DNA of 64,000 bases, taken from Intestinibacillus massiliensis (GTDB lineage Bacteria; Bacillota; Clostridia; Oscillospirales; Butyricicoccaceae). Made by a program: the position numbers and the translations under genes. Within the stretch, counting starts at the first letter, position 1. Each line of letters starts with the position of its first letter. Positions 20,195 to 28,863 of the stretch are shown in pieces. The notes beneath the pieces are model-generated. The model searched no databases. It was not told the DNA's origin and saw only the letters and a program-made list of their open reading frames with translations. The stretch spans positions 150,262 through 214,261 of the forward strand of contig JAJUJC010000006.1 in NCBI GenBank assembly GCA_029267335.1. The letters are read 5' to 3'.

Positions 20195-21730
20195 GTGAAA
20201 GTCCAAAAAAAGGTAGGCGGCATCCTGCGGGATCGCCTGTTTATCGGCGGTGTGCTGCTGCTTGCACAGCTGATTTTAATGATCGTGCTCATCAACACGC
20301 TGAGCGGTCGTTGGTCGCCGGTTTATCAGTCGTTCATCATCCTGAGCATCATCATGGTCATCTGGCTCGTGCGCAAGCACGACAACCCTGCCTATAAGAT
20401 CGCATGGATCATCGTCATCCTGATCTTCCCGTTATTCGGCGGTATTTTTTATCTGTTCTGGGGAAACACCCCCTTTAACCGTGCGCGCAAAATGCATCAG
20501 ATGGAGCCGCTGCACGCGGAAAGCTTCAACGGCGCGCCGGTCGAGCCGGTCACCGCGCAGGCAGATCGGCTTCTGCCGCGGCATGTGCGGCACATCCGCT
20601 ATATCGAACGTACCTGCACCGCGCCGCTGTGGCGGGGCACACAGTCGGAATATTTTCCGAGCGGCGAAGCCAAGTTCGCTTCCATGAAGATCGAGCTGGA
20701 AAAAGCCGAACGTTTCATCTTCCTCGAGTACTTTATTCTGGAAGAGGGCGAGATGTGGAACACGATCCTCGATATTCTTGTCCGCAAAGCGCAGCAGGGC
20801 GTTGATGTGCGCGTGCTCTACGACGACGCGGGCAGTATTTCCAAGCTGCCGCGCAAGTACGACGCATATCTCAAGTCGCTCGGACTGCGCGTCGTACGCT
20901 TCAATCCGTTCGTCCCGACACTCAACACCTACCTAAACAACCGCGACCACCGCAAGATCTGTGTCATCGACGGCAACGTCGGCTATATGGGCGGTATCAA
21001 TCTGGCGGATGAGTACATCAACAAGGTCGTGCGCTTCGGTTACTGGAAGGACACCGCTGTGCTGCTGCGCGGCGAGGCAGTCGCCAACATGACCGCGATG
21101 TTTTTGCAGTTCTGGAACTTTACCGCAGAGGAACACGATATTTCGCTCGCGCCCTATCTGCCCACGGTGTCCGCGGACTCGGACGGCTATATCCAGCCCT
21201 TCGGTGACAGCCCGCTCGACGACGAAAACGCCGGCGAGACCGTGTATATGCAGATCATCAACAACGCCCAACGCTACGTCTACATCACAACGCCTTATCT
21301 CGCCATCGACAACGAGATGATGACCGCGCTGTGCACGGCTGCGAAAAGCGGGATTGATGTGCGTATCATCACACCGGGCATCCCCGATAAGCCCGCCGTC
21401 TACGCGGTCACGCGGTCGTATTATCAGCAGCTCATCGAAGCCGGTGTGCGCATCTACGAATACCGACCGGGTTTTGTACACGCGAAGATGTTCGTTTCCG
21501 ACGATGACGTTGCGGTCGTGGGCACGATCAATATGGATTTCCGCAGCTTTTTCCTGCATTTTGAGTGCGGTGCGGCGTTTTATGAGGGCACGATGCCCAC
21601 CAAGGTACGCGCCGATATTGAGCACATGTTTGAAGAGTCCCGTGAGATCGATCTGGAATGGTGTCGCCGCACGCCGTGGCCGGTCTCCATTGCGTCCTCC
21701 ATCCTGCGCGTATTCGCGCCGCTCCTGTAA
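20195..21730 (+). CDS. cls: Cardiolipin synthase
   Basis: The 511-residue protein has two N-terminal membrane helices (about 12-35 and 40-65, then 70-90 semi-hydrophobic) and two phospholipase D catalytic motifs, HRKICVID near 250 and HAKMFVSD near 430, each followed by the usual Gly-Gly/Asn-Met-Asp stretch. It condenses two phosphatidylglycerols to cardiolipin at the membrane. The start is GTG at 20195, six bases after AGGAGGT. It is a single-gene unit with its own promoter and terminator. Confidence 0.94.
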   Translation: MKVQKKVGGILRDRLFIGGVLLLAQLILMIVLINTLSGRWSPVYQSFIILSIIMVIWLVRKHDNPAYKIAWIIVILIFPLFGGIFYLFWGNTPFNRARKMHQMEPLHAESFNGAPVEPVTAQADRLLPRHVRHIRYIERTCTAPLWRGTQSEYFPSGEAKFASMKIELEKAERFIFLEYFILEEGEMWNTILDILVRKAQQGVDVRVLYDDAGSISKLPRKYDAYLKSLGLRVVRFNPFVPTLNTYLNNRDHRKICVIDGNVGYMGGINLADEYINKVVRFGYWKDTAVLLRGEAVANMTAMFLQFWNFTAEEHDISLAPYLPTVSADSDGYIQPFGDSPLDDENAGETVYMQIINNAQRYVYITTPYLAIDNEMMTALCTAAKSGIDVRIITPGIPDKPAVYAVTRSYYQQLIEAGVRIYEYRPGFVHAKMFVSDDDVAVVGTINMDFRSFFLHFECGAAFYEGTMPTKVRADIEHMFEESREIDLEWCRRTPWPVSIASSILRVFAPLL

Positions 21731-21740
21731 AAACCGTGCA

Positions 21741-21769
21741 AAAAGCCCCGACGATTCGTCGGGGCTTTT
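21741..21769. terminator. Terminator between cls and the Na/Pi cotransporter gene
   Basis: Arms GCCCCGACG and CGTCGGGGC with a 3-base loop, flanked by AAAA and TTTT, so it can act in both directions. Confidence 0.9.
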
Positions 21770-21820
21770 CCGTATTCGTATGAAAGCTGCCGCCTTCTGC
21801 GGTCGTGGTCTTTGTTTGCG

Positions 21821-23611
21821 TTATACCCGTTCAGGCAGCGACAGCCCGAGATCGGTCAGGTATTTCTGCGCATAGAAACGAAGCTGTTCCTGAAAGAGCG
21901 GTGAGCTCTTGATCGCATTTTTGGTATAACCGTGCGTATCAAAGGTCTGCACACCTTCGGAAAGCTGAATCGTATAGATCGCGATGTTGGAACAGTGATC
22001 GCCGATCTTCTCCAGATCATGGATCATCTCGAGGAACGTAATGCCGTTGACGACCGTGCACGAGCCATCGTTCAGACGCTCGATATGGCGGTTCATCAGC
22101 TTATCCTTGAGGAAATCCACGATCTCTTCGATCGGTTCTACGCTGCGCGCGACCGATGCCGAGCGCGTCGTATAGCTTTCGACCGTCAAGTCGATGAGCT
22201 CGCTGACCGCGTCACACATGACGCGCAGCTCGCGTACAGCATTTTCCGTGAAGCGGTTGCCCGCTTCGCGGAATTCGGTGTAGCCGTCCATAATATTTTG
22301 TGAATAATCGCCGATCTTCTCAAAATCGCTCAGTGCGTGCATCATCTCTGCGTGCAGATGGCGGCCGCCCTCCGGCAGGTTGCTCTGCATACTGACGAGA
22401 TACTTGCCGATCTCGACTTCCGCACGATCAAGAAACGCCTCTCGCTCCTTGAATTCCTTCTGATTCGGCTCTGCACCTGTAAAAATCTGACCGGTCGCGA
22501 GCAAGAAGTTCTCCTTTGCTGCGCCACCCATTTCGCTGATGCACTTCTGGCACTGGTCAAACGCAAGCGATGGGGTCGCAAGGAAACGCGGCTCGAGCTT
22601 TGCGAGCGGATCGGGCTTTTCCTCGTCTGCGCGAACCGTGTGCTCCGCGAGCCAGACCAGAACCCTCGAAATCGGCAGGAAGATCAGCGTAACGACCACG
22701 TTGAACAGCGTATGGAAGTTTGCGATGCCGCCCTTATCGATCGACGTATCCCAGAAGGTGAAGCCAATGACCGCATTCAGTCCGTAAATGGTGACAAGGA
22801 AAATGATCGAGCCGATCAGGTTAAAGTAAAAATGCACCATTGCGGTACGGCGTGCGTTTTTGCTGCCGCCGACCGAGGACAGAAACGCTGTGATACAGGT
22901 ACCGATATTCTGACCGAGAATGATCGGGATCGCCGCGGCGTAGGTGATGACGCCCGTGGTCGACAGTGCCTGCAGGATACCGACCGATGCCGAGGACGAC
23001 TGGATGATCGCCGTGACCAGCGCACCAACCAGCACGCCGAGCACCGGATTGGAGATCGTCGCAAAGAGCTGCGAGAACTGCGGCAGTTCGGCAAGCGGAG
23101 AAACCGCGGACTCCATCGTCGCCATACCGATAAACAGAATGCCGAAGCCAACCAGAATATCCGCAATATCACGCGTACGCTTCTTCTTCGCGAGCATCAT
23201 GACAATGATGCCTGCCAGCACAGCGATGTAAGCGAGATTGCGCGGCTTGAGAAGCTGCATGATCAGGCTGTCGCTCAGCGCGCCCGTCGAGTCCAGACGC
23301 AGGATCTGCGCCGTGACCGTCGTGCCAATATTTGCACCCAGAATGACGCCGACCGACTGCCGCAGTGTCATGATGCCCGCGTTTACAAAGCCGACGACCA
23401 TGACGGTCGTCGCAGACGACGACTGGATGACCGCGGTGACCGCCAGACCCATGAGCAGACCGGAAACGACATTCCCCGTCATTTTTTCCAGTGTCTTTTC
23501 CAGTTTTGCACCTGCCGCGCGCTCCAGACCGCTTCCCATCGTGGTCATACCATAGATGAAAAGCGCGAGACCGCCCACCAGATACAAAAGAGACATGATA
23601 TCAATTCCCAT
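21821..23611 (-). CDS. Na+/phosphate cotransporter family protein with PhoU-like tail
   Basis: The protein has 596 residues. The N-terminal two thirds are membrane-embedded with the paired QSSSATT (near 63) and QSSSASVG (near 208) repeats of the NptA/PNaS family. The C-terminal part (about 360-560) is helical with two PhoU-like repeats. It is expected to import phosphate with sodium; the PhoU tail may sense or tune transport. GGGAGG precedes the ATG. It has its own promoter, and the leader contains a series of TTNANN repeats that could be a phosphate-regulator site. Confidence 0.9.
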   Translation of the reverse strand: MGIDIMSLLYLVGGLALFIYGMTTMGSGLERAAGAKLEKTLEKMTGNVVSGLLMGLAVTAVIQSSSATTVMVVGFVNAGIMTLRQSVGVILGANIGTTVTAQILRLDSTGALSDSLIMQLLKPRNLAYIAVLAGIIVMMLAKKKRTRDIADILVGFGILFIGMATMESAVSPLAELPQFSQLFATISNPVLGVLVGALVTAIIQSSSASVGILQALSTTGVITYAAAIPIILGQNIGTCITAFLSSVGGSKNARRTAMVHFYFNLIGSIIFLVTIYGLNAVIGFTFWDTSIDKGGIANFHTLFNVVVTLIFLPISRVLVWLAEHTVRADEEKPDPLAKLEPRFLATPSLAFDQCQKCISEMGGAAKENFLLATGQIFTGAEPNQKEFKEREAFLDRAEVEIGKYLVSMQSNLPEGGRHLHAEMMHALSDFEKIGDYSQNIMDGYTEFREAGNRFTENAVRELRVMCDAVSELIDLTVESYTTRSASVARSVEPIEEIVDFLKDKLMNRHIERLNDGSCTVVNGITFLEMIHDLEKIGDHCSNIAIYTIQLSEGVQTFDTHGYTKNAIKSSPLFQEQLRFYAQKYLTDLGLSLPERV

Positions 23612-23639
23612 GTTTTCTTTTCCTCCCGTTAAGACCGCT

Positions 23640-23680
23640 TAACGTTTCCTTCATACTTTCCTTACATACTCTTTAAGTAT
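23640..23680. promoter_or_regulatory. Four spaced TTNANN repeats upstream of the Na/Pi gene
   Basis: On the plus strand TTAACG, TTCATA, TTACAT and TTAAGT follow one another with 5-6 base spacers, a period of about 11 bases. This resembles a degenerate PhoP/PhoB box. The position just downstream of the -10 element would fit repression. Low certainty. Confidence 0.3.
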
Positions 23681-23705
23681 AACCGCTGAAAAAGTATGGT
23701 GTCAA
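23676..23705 (-). promoter_or_regulatory. Promoter of the Na/Pi cotransporter gene
   Basis: Minus-strand TTGACA (23700-23705), an 18-base spacer and TATACT (23676-23681), 65 bases before the ATG. Confidence 0.7.
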
Positions 23706-23847
23706 CAGCATTCCTACAGAAAAACGCGTTTTGCATCATTTTTATTTGAAAACGTTTGCGTTGTTTTCCTTTCTTTTCCTTTCACGGCATACAGCATATT
23801 GTATAGTTTTTCGAAAAACATTTCGTGCATTTTAGATAGTTCATGCC

Positions 23848-23876
23848 TTGCTTTTTCGGCACAATTCGCGTATGAT
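23848..23876 (+). promoter_or_regulatory. Promoter of the candidate small RNA
   Basis: TTGCTT (23848-23853), 17 bases, TATGAT (23871-23876). The predicted start is near 23883, about 85 bases before a strong terminator. Confidence 0.5.
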
Positions 23877-23882
23877 GTAATT

Positions 23883-23999
23883 ATATTAAATGACGTTCAT
23901 CTCCCGCGGATGACCGCGGTCTACATTTTTTCTCTTCTCTTAATTCTCTCTTATTATCCCGCAACGGACGCTGTTCTCCCCGAACAGCGTCTTTTTTTT
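23883..23999 (+). ncRNA. Candidate small regulatory RNA with exposed C-rich loops
   Basis: A promoter-like element is followed by about 117 non-coding bases and then a perfect intrinsic terminator: arms GACGCTGTTC and GAACAGCGTC, loop TCCCC, eight T. A first hairpin CCGCGG-atga-CCGCGG is at 23904-23919, and 23925-23957 is an unpaired pyrimidine tract. The UCUCCC segment and the UCCCC loop could pair with Shine-Dalgarno sequences, as in RsaE-like or CsfG-like RNAs of Firmicutes. The next gene has its own promoter after the terminator, which argues against a simple leader. No known family was recognised. Confidence 0.45.
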
Positions 24000-24023
24000 A
24001 CAAATCTTTCACAACTGTCCTGC

Positions 24024-24051
24024 TTGCTTTTGCGGTTAGTCCTGTTATACT
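24024..24051 (+). promoter_or_regulatory. Promoter of the zincin-like peptidase gene
   Basis: TTGCTT (24024-24029), 16 bases, TATACT (24046-24051). A small hairpin (TGCACAC / GTGTGCA) follows in the leader. Confidence 0.5.
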
Positions 24052-24119
24052 GTGTTTATGGATTCTTGCTGCACACGCACGGTGTGCATGTCCCGTTTGC
24101 TTGTAGGAGGTTTACCACA

Positions 24120-24512
24120 ATGGTTTCGATTGACGAAGCGCATACTTTACTCGATGAGATCGCGCAGGAGCTGCCCGAGGAATTTTGGCAGGAGCTGAAC
24201 GGCGGCGTTTCCCTGCTGCCCGATCGCAAGCGCAGTCCGGTCGCACAAGGCGACGACCTGTATGTGCTCGGTGAATATCTGATCGACAGCATGCTCGGTC
24301 GCTATATCAATATCTACTATGGCTCGTTCGAGCGTATGTATGGCGATTGCTCGCCGCGCGCGATGAAGCGGCACTTGCGCAAGGTACTGTTCCACGAGTT
24401 CACCCACCACATCGAATCACTCGCGGGTGAGCGCGGACTTGAAATCAAGGATGAGGAGCAAATCCGCGCATATTTGGACAGCCACGCGCACAACGACGAG
24501 GACGAGGCATAA
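24120..24512 (+). CDS. Zincin-like metallopeptidase family protein
   Basis: The protein has 130 residues. The zinc motif HEFTHH (HExxH) is near residue 99, preceded by VLF and followed by an acidic C-terminus. Small proteins of this type are a widespread Firmicutes metallopeptidase family of unknown substrate. The start is the ATG at 24120, ten bases after AGGAGG; the open frame continues far upstream but crosses a terminator and promoter, so the longer version is rejected. A bidirectional terminator follows. Confidence 0.78.
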   Translation: MVSIDEAHTLLDEIAQELPEEFWQELNGGVSLLPDRKRSPVAQGDDLYVLGEYLIDSMLGRYINIYYGSFERMYGDCSPRAMKRHLRKVLFHEFTHHIESLAGERGLEIKDEEQIRAYLDSHAHNDEDEA

Positions 24513-24567
24513 AAACACGTATGGATATCACTTCAATCTCACTCCGTTTTGCGCAAAACACTTGCGC

Positions 24568-24611
24568 AAAAAAACTCCCGGCTTTTCATTTTGAAAAGTC
24601 GGGAGTTTTTT
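24568..24611. terminator. Bidirectional terminator between the peptidase gene and dctM
   Basis: Long arms AACTCCCGGCTTTTCA and TGAAAAGTCGGGAGTT with one wobble pair, flanked by A-run and T-run. Confidence 0.92.
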
Positions 24612-24624
24612 GTCCATAACTTCT

Positions 24625-25911
24625 TTAATAAAACAGGTGAACCAGTCCGGTCGAAAAGATCGGGATGTATGTAAGAATCAGCAAATTGATCACAAGCAGA
24701 ATATAAAATGGTACCGCTTCCTTAATAAAGGCTGCCGTTTTACATTTTGTGATACCGCAGGTAACAAACATCAGCGTTCCCATCGGAGGCGAGAGCGCAC
24801 CGATCGCGTTGTTGAAAATATAAACCATCGCGAACTGGATCTGATCAATGCCATACGATGCCGCGATGGGCGCGAGCAACGGTACGAGAATGATCATCGA
24901 AGCATTACCCTCGATAAACATACCGACGATAAGCAAAAAGACGTTCACAATCAGCAGGAACACGTACTTATTGTGAATCGTACCGACAATCCACTCGGTC
25001 AGCTGCTGCGGAATGCGTTCCTTGGTCAAAATCCAAGAGAACACGCACGCCGCGGAAACGATCAGCATGATAGATGAGGTTGTGCAAACGGTTTCCTTGA
25101 GGCCGCGCATCATATCCTTCCAATGCATTTCACGGTATAGAATACCCAATAGCACCGCATAGATGATTGCAACTGCGCCCGCTTCGGTCGCTGTGAAAAC
25201 GCCCATTCGGATACCGCCGATAATAATGATCGGCAGACACAGCGGCAAGATGGCAGGCTTTGCCGCCGCGCCAAATTCCTTGGCTGTGATCTTTTCGGTT
25301 CGCAGCGGCGCATATCCGCGTTTTTTCGATACCATGCGCACAACCAACATCATCGTGACACACAGCAAGGTACCAACGCCCAAACCGGACATAAACAGCT
25401 TGCCAATGGATACATTTGCGATACAGCCGTATAAGATCATGGAGATGCCGGGCGGAATGAGCGGGGTAATCATAGAGGATGCGGCGGTCACAACGGTCGA
25501 AAACTCTTTGGAAAAGCCCTTCCTTTCCATTTCCGGAACCAGCATTTTGGCTTCCATCGCCGCATCGGCAAGGTTCGATCCAGACAGACCGCCCATTAAC
25601 GTGGACAGCAGTACGTTGACCTGTGCCAGACCGCCCTGCATGCGTCCGGTCATAACAGAGCAAAAATCCATGATTCTCGATGTTACACCGGTGTAATTCA
25701 TCATGATACCGGCACAGACAAAGAACGGGATTGCAAGCAGGGAAATGCTCTCGGTACCTGTGATTGCCTGCTGCGCAAACACCACCGCACTCACCTTGGG
25801 ATTGAGCACAAAATAGACGATGCTCCCGCCCAGCACTGAGATATAGACCGGCACCTTAAAGAACAGCAGCACCAAGAGAACAATCGCAGAAACTACCAAT
25901 ATACTATTCAT
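24625..25911 (-). CDS. dctM: TRAP transporter large permease, DctM
   Basis: The 428-residue protein has about 12 hydrophobic helices and DctM hallmarks such as ALLAIPFFVCAGIMM-type helix near 55 (seen as SLLAIPFFVCAGIM), LMGGLSGSNLADAA near 110 and the PPGISMILYG segment near 158. It is the sodium-coupled channel subunit of a TRAP uptake system. It overlaps dctQ by 8 bases. Its operon mates and the neighbouring uxaB-uxaA-eda-kdgK genes point to uptake of a sugar acid (hexonate or hexuronate). Confidence 0.93.
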   Translation of the reverse strand: MNSILVVSAIVLLVLLFFKVPVYISVLGGSIVYFVLNPKVSAVVFAQQAITGTESISLLAIPFFVCAGIMMNYTGVTSRIMDFCSVMTGRMQGGLAQVNVLLSTLMGGLSGSNLADAAMEAKMLVPEMERKGFSKEFSTVVTAASSMITPLIPPGISMILYGCIANVSIGKLFMSGLGVGTLLCVTMMLVVRMVSKKRGYAPLRTEKITAKEFGAAAKPAILPLCLPIIIIGGIRMGVFTATEAGAVAIIYAVLLGILYREMHWKDMMRGLKETVCTTSSIMLIVSAACVFSWILTKERIPQQLTEWIVGTIHNKYVFLLIVNVFLLIVGMFIEGNASMIILVPLLAPIAASYGIDQIQFAMVYIFNNAIGALSPPMGTLMFVTCGITKCKTAAFIKEAVPFYILLVINLLILTYIPIFSTGLVHLFY

Positions 25912-26407
25912 TTGCGACCGCCTCCTTTGCTTCGCTCTTCACTTCCTTGATCTGGGCATAGAACCAACTGATAATCATGACCGCATAAGAAACCGGCGCA
26001 ATGCCGTAGATGATCGCATAGGGGATGTGCAGCATCGAGGTCGAGCGCCCGCTTCTCAGGAAGAGTTGAATAAACCCCATGCTCTGATAGACCAAGTATC
26101 CCAGAACGACGACAACGACGGCAGAAATTAAAATGCTGCATATTTTTTGTGCTTTTTTGGGCAGCATGTCCACAACCATTTCGATTGCAACATGGTTGCC
26201 GGTGCGAAAGGCTGCGCCGCCCGCTGCAAAAACGATCCACACCATGCAGGCAAGCTGTACTTCCTCTAGCCAAGTGAACGGCTGACCGAACACACGTCTC
26301 CAGATGACACCCATAAACGTTAGCACCACTAGCAACACAAGCACAAGCGACGCTACGACGATATCCAGATTGCCGAGGAAGGACAGTACTTTACTTTTTT
26401 GCTTCAT
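25904..26407 (-). CDS. dctQ: TRAP transporter small permease, DctQ
   Basis: The 167-residue protein has four transmembrane helices and the DctQ core VIWRRVFGQPFTWLEEVQL near residue 31, where the Trp-Leu-Glu-Glu pair is conserved. It bridges the binding protein and DctM. A hairpin without a full U-tract separates it from dctP, which would make the binding protein more abundant than the permeases. Confidence 0.92.
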   Translation of the reverse strand: MKQKSKVLSFLGNLDIVVASLVLVLLVVLTFMGVIWRRVFGQPFTWLEEVQLACMVWIVFAAGGAAFRTGNHVAIEMVVDMLPKKAQKICSILISAVVVVVLGYLVYQSMGFIQLFLRSGRSTSMLHIPYAIIYGIAPVSYAVMIISWFYAQIKEVKSEAKEAVANE

Positions 26408-26422
26408 AAATTACTTCCCCCA

Positions 26423-26450
26423 TAAAGGGGCTGTATGTGCAGCCCCTTTA
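26423..26450 (-). other. Hairpin between dctP and dctQ
   Basis: Arms TAAAGGGGCTG and CAGCCCCTTTA with a 6-base loop. On the minus strand no long U-run follows, so partial termination or 3' end protection of dctP mRNA is more likely than a full stop. Confidence 0.6.
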
Positions 26451-26464
26451 CTATTTTTCTTCCT

Positions 26465-27535
26465 TTACTTTGCGCCCATAGCAGCGCGAACGGTGTCATA
26501 CAGACCATCCGACCAACCGAACTGCGCGCCCTTGTCATAGAAGGATTTTGCCTTGTCACGGAAGCCCTGCAGCACTTCTTCCGACGGCTGTACAACATTT
26601 ACGCCCTCGTCCTTCATCTTCTGGAGGTATTCCGCCTCAGATTTTTGCTGTACCTGATTGTTGTACATACCCGCTTCCTCGCCGGTTTCGAGGAGCAGCG
26701 TCTGCTGTTCCGGTGTCAGCGAATTGAACCAGTCGACAGAGCAAACCCATGTGGTGAAATTCAGCACGTGACCGTCGAGAATCAGATTCTTTGCCACTTC
26801 GTGCAGCTTGCGGCCATAAAGCGTTGCAAGCGGGTTTTCCGCACCGTCAATGGTCTTGGTTTGCAGCGCCTGATAAACATCGCCCAGTGCCATACCGGTC
26901 GAGGTCGCTCCCAGGCAATCAAAGCCGACCGACTGAATCTCGTTGGACGGTACGCGAATTTTCATACCCTTGAGATCTTCTACCGTGTTGACCGGCTTGA
27001 CCGTGAGCGTATGGCGCGCACCATATGCCCAGTCAGAGGTGAGGATCTTGAGTCCCTTTGCCTCCAGCTTATCACATTGCTCCTGATACCACTTGGATTC
27101 GATCAGTTTCCAGCACTGGTCCCACGAATCAAACAGAAACGGTCCAAATACGATGCCAAAATCCGGCACGCCGTAATCCGCATAGAAGGCGCCGTCTGCC
27201 AGTGTTGCAACCGGCTCTCCCAACAGCATAGAGTCGATCAGTTTGGACTTATCCCCCAGCTGGGAATCCGGATAGAGCTCGATCTTCAGGCTGCCATCGC
27301 CCTTTTCATCGACGAGTTCTTTCCACTTTTCCAAGCCCTGTCCGATCGGTTCGGAAATCGAATTTTCAAAACCGATTTGCAGTGTCACAACATCCCCCGA
27401 TGCCACTGCGGGTTTTGTCTGCGCTGCATCCGCCTGTGCACCTGCATTGCTCTGGCTGCCGCATCCCGCTAACAGAGTGGTCAACATAGCGCCTGTTGTG
27501 AGGACCGCGAGTAACTTTTTCGCTTTCATAATCAT
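26465..27535 (-). CDS. dctP: TRAP transporter substrate-binding lipoprotein, DctP
   Basis: The 356-residue protein has a lipoprotein signal peptide with lipobox LLAGC at about 20-24. The mature protein shows DctP-family landmarks: FGPFLF near 140, GYGARHTLT-like YGARHTLTVKPV near 175, GMKIRVPSNEIQ near 195 (the Arg that clamps the substrate carboxylate) and ALGDVYQALQTKTIDGAENPL-type block near 220. It captures a carboxylated substrate outside the membrane and feeds DctQM. The ATG at 27535 lies five bases after AAAGGGG. Confidence 0.93.
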   Translation of the reverse strand: MIMKAKKLLAVLTTGAMLTTLLAGCGSQSNAGAQADAAQTKPAVASGDVVTLQIGFENSISEPIGQGLEKWKELVDEKGDGSLKIELYPDSQLGDKSKLIDSMLLGEPVATLADGAFYADYGVPDFGIVFGPFLFDSWDQCWKLIESKWYQEQCDKLEAKGLKILTSDWAYGARHTLTVKPVNTVEDLKGMKIRVPSNEIQSVGFDCLGATSTGMALGDVYQALQTKTIDGAENPLATLYGRKLHEVAKNLILDGHVLNFTTWVCSVDWFNSLTPEQQTLLLETGEEAGMYNNQVQQKSEAEYLQKMKDEGVNVVQPSEEVLQGFRDKAKSFYDKGAQFGWSDGLYDTVRAAMGAK

Positions 27536-27582
27536 GAATACCCCTTTCATATTCGCCATTAAATTTTGTGATCTTTTCTATC

Positions 27583-28614
27583 CTACGACGCGGTAAAGTC
27601 CAGAACGACCTTTAGCATACTTCCTGCATTCTGATCGAATTGCGCAAATGCCTTGGGTGCATCCGTCCACGCGTAGGTATTGGTGACGATTTTATGAAGA
27701 TCCACTTTGCCCGCTCTGACAATTTCGATCAGTTCCTCAAAATCTTTTTTCATTGCATTGCGAGAGCCGTAGATATTCAACTCCTTCTTCTGGATGATGG
27801 TAAAGAAAAAGTCCTGCAAGTTCTTTTTGGACACACCAATCAGCACGACCCGTCCGCCAAAGCAGGCAGCATCAATGCAGTTTTGAAATGTCTGCGGCAG
27901 TCCCACCGCCTCAATGGCAACATCAAATCCATCGCCCTGTGTCAATGCAGCCACGCTCTCCTGAAATACTTCCGGCGACGAATTTTCGATCTTATGATCC
28001 AGTCCGAAAGTCGTGTACGCATAGTCCAGCTTCTCCGGCGCAACATCACAGATCGTGACCTCGGCTCCTTTTGCTTTCGCGGCAACCGCCGCGAGCACCC
28101 CGATCGTTCCCGCGCCGATGACGAGGACCCGTTCCCCAGGCTTGACATCTGCACGCGAAACACCGTGGTAACTGATACAAAAAGGCTCGATCAGTGCAAG
28201 ACTTTTTGCGTCCAATCCCTTCCCGTCATAGATGCGCTCGACCGGCATCGTGATGTACTCGGAAAATGCACCCTCTCGCTGCACGCCCATCGTCTGATTA
28301 TCGGTGCACGCATTGACCAGTCCGCGATTGCACGAGTAACACGTTCCACAGTTGAAATAGGGATTACAGGTCACCACCATGCCCGGCTTGAGCCCTTTGT
28401 CGTTGTCATCGATCTCGATGATCTCCGCGGAGAATTCATGTCCCGGCACACGCGGATAAGAGACATACGCATTTGCCCCCCGGTAGGAGCCGAGATCGCT
28501 GCCGCAAATGCCGCCATAAAGTAGTCTCAGCAGTGCCTCTCCTTTTTTTCGGATCGGCTGCTCGATCTCACAGATGCTGACCTGACCGGGCTGCTGGATC
28601 AAAATCGCTTTCAT
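27583..28614 (-). CDS. Zinc-dependent alcohol dehydrogenase, L-galactonate/L-gulonate 5-dehydrogenase-like
   Basis: The 343-residue medium-chain dehydrogenase has catalytic zinc ligands in GGICGSD and GHEFSAE, structural-zinc cysteines in CNPYFNCGTCYSCNRG, and a Rossmann motif VIGAGTIGVLAA near 168. The late segment KKELNIYGSRNA is shared with the YjjN/LgoD group that oxidises L-galactonate to tagaturonate. That activity would feed uxaB directly; the assignment to this substrate is inferred from context and similarity. It is the first gene of the leftward TRAP operon, behind the promoter and operator at 28656-28698. Confidence 0.8.
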   Translation of the reverse strand: MKAILIQQPGQVSICEIEQPIRKKGEALLRLLYGGICGSDLGSYRGANAYVSYPRVPGHEFSAEIIEIDDNDKGLKPGMVVTCNPYFNCGTCYSCNRGLVNACTDNQTMGVQREGAFSEYITMPVERIYDGKGLDAKSLALIEPFCISYHGVSRADVKPGERVLVIGAGTIGVLAAVAAKAKGAEVTICDVAPEKLDYAYTTFGLDHKIENSSPEVFQESVAALTQGDGFDVAIEAVGLPQTFQNCIDAACFGGRVVLIGVSKKNLQDFFFTIIQKKELNIYGSRNAMKKDFEELIEIVRAGKVDLHKIVTNTYAWTDAPKAFAQFDQNAGSMLKVVLDFTAS

Positions 28615-28655
28615 TTCTCCGATACCTTCCTTTCGGCAGATTCTCATGTGTCCTT

Positions 28656-28669
28656 TGTTGTATACATCA
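28656..28669. promoter_or_regulatory. Operator copy 1, probable GntR-type regulator site
   Basis: TGTTGTATACATCA matches 13 of 14 positions of the perfect palindrome upstream of uxaB. It directly abuts the -10 box of the dehydrogenase-TRAP promoter, covering the start site, as expected for repression. Confidence 0.7.
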
Positions 28670-28698
28670 AGAATACTTCAAAGCACTGCTTCTGTCAA
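28670..28698 (-). promoter_or_regulatory. Promoter of the dehydrogenase-TRAP operon
   Basis: Minus-strand perfect TTGACA (28693-28698), 17 bases, TATTCT (28670-28675). Confidence 0.7.
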
Positions 28699-28800
28699 CA
28701 ATAAAAAGCCCCTTCTATGCGATTTCATGCACGCTATATAATTTATATTGCAACAATTTGTACATATTGTCAAGTCTATTTCGTTTGAGAGCAAATACGC

Positions 28801-28829
28801 TTGCTCATTGTACCGCTTTGTTGTATAAT
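28801..28829 (+). promoter_or_regulatory. Promoter of the GntR regulator gene
   Basis: A perfect TATAAT (28824-28829) with a weak TTGCTC 17 bases upstream (28801-28806), about 30 bases before the ATG. Confidence 0.6.
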
Positions 28830-28830
28830 A
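28819..28830. promoter_or_regulatory. Operator copy 2 (half-site) at the regulator promoter
   Basis: TGTTGTATAATA shares the left nine bases of the palindrome and overlaps the -10 box of the regulator's own promoter, which suggests autoregulation. Confidence 0.5.
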
Positions 28831-28863
28831 GCGCTACACTATATGTAATAAGGGGACTCTCAA

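Noticed and set aside
22337..23632. A 431-codon plus-strand frame opposite the Na/Pi cotransporter gene
   Set aside because: Very charged, domain-free translation; the antisense gene has clear PNaS and PhoU features.
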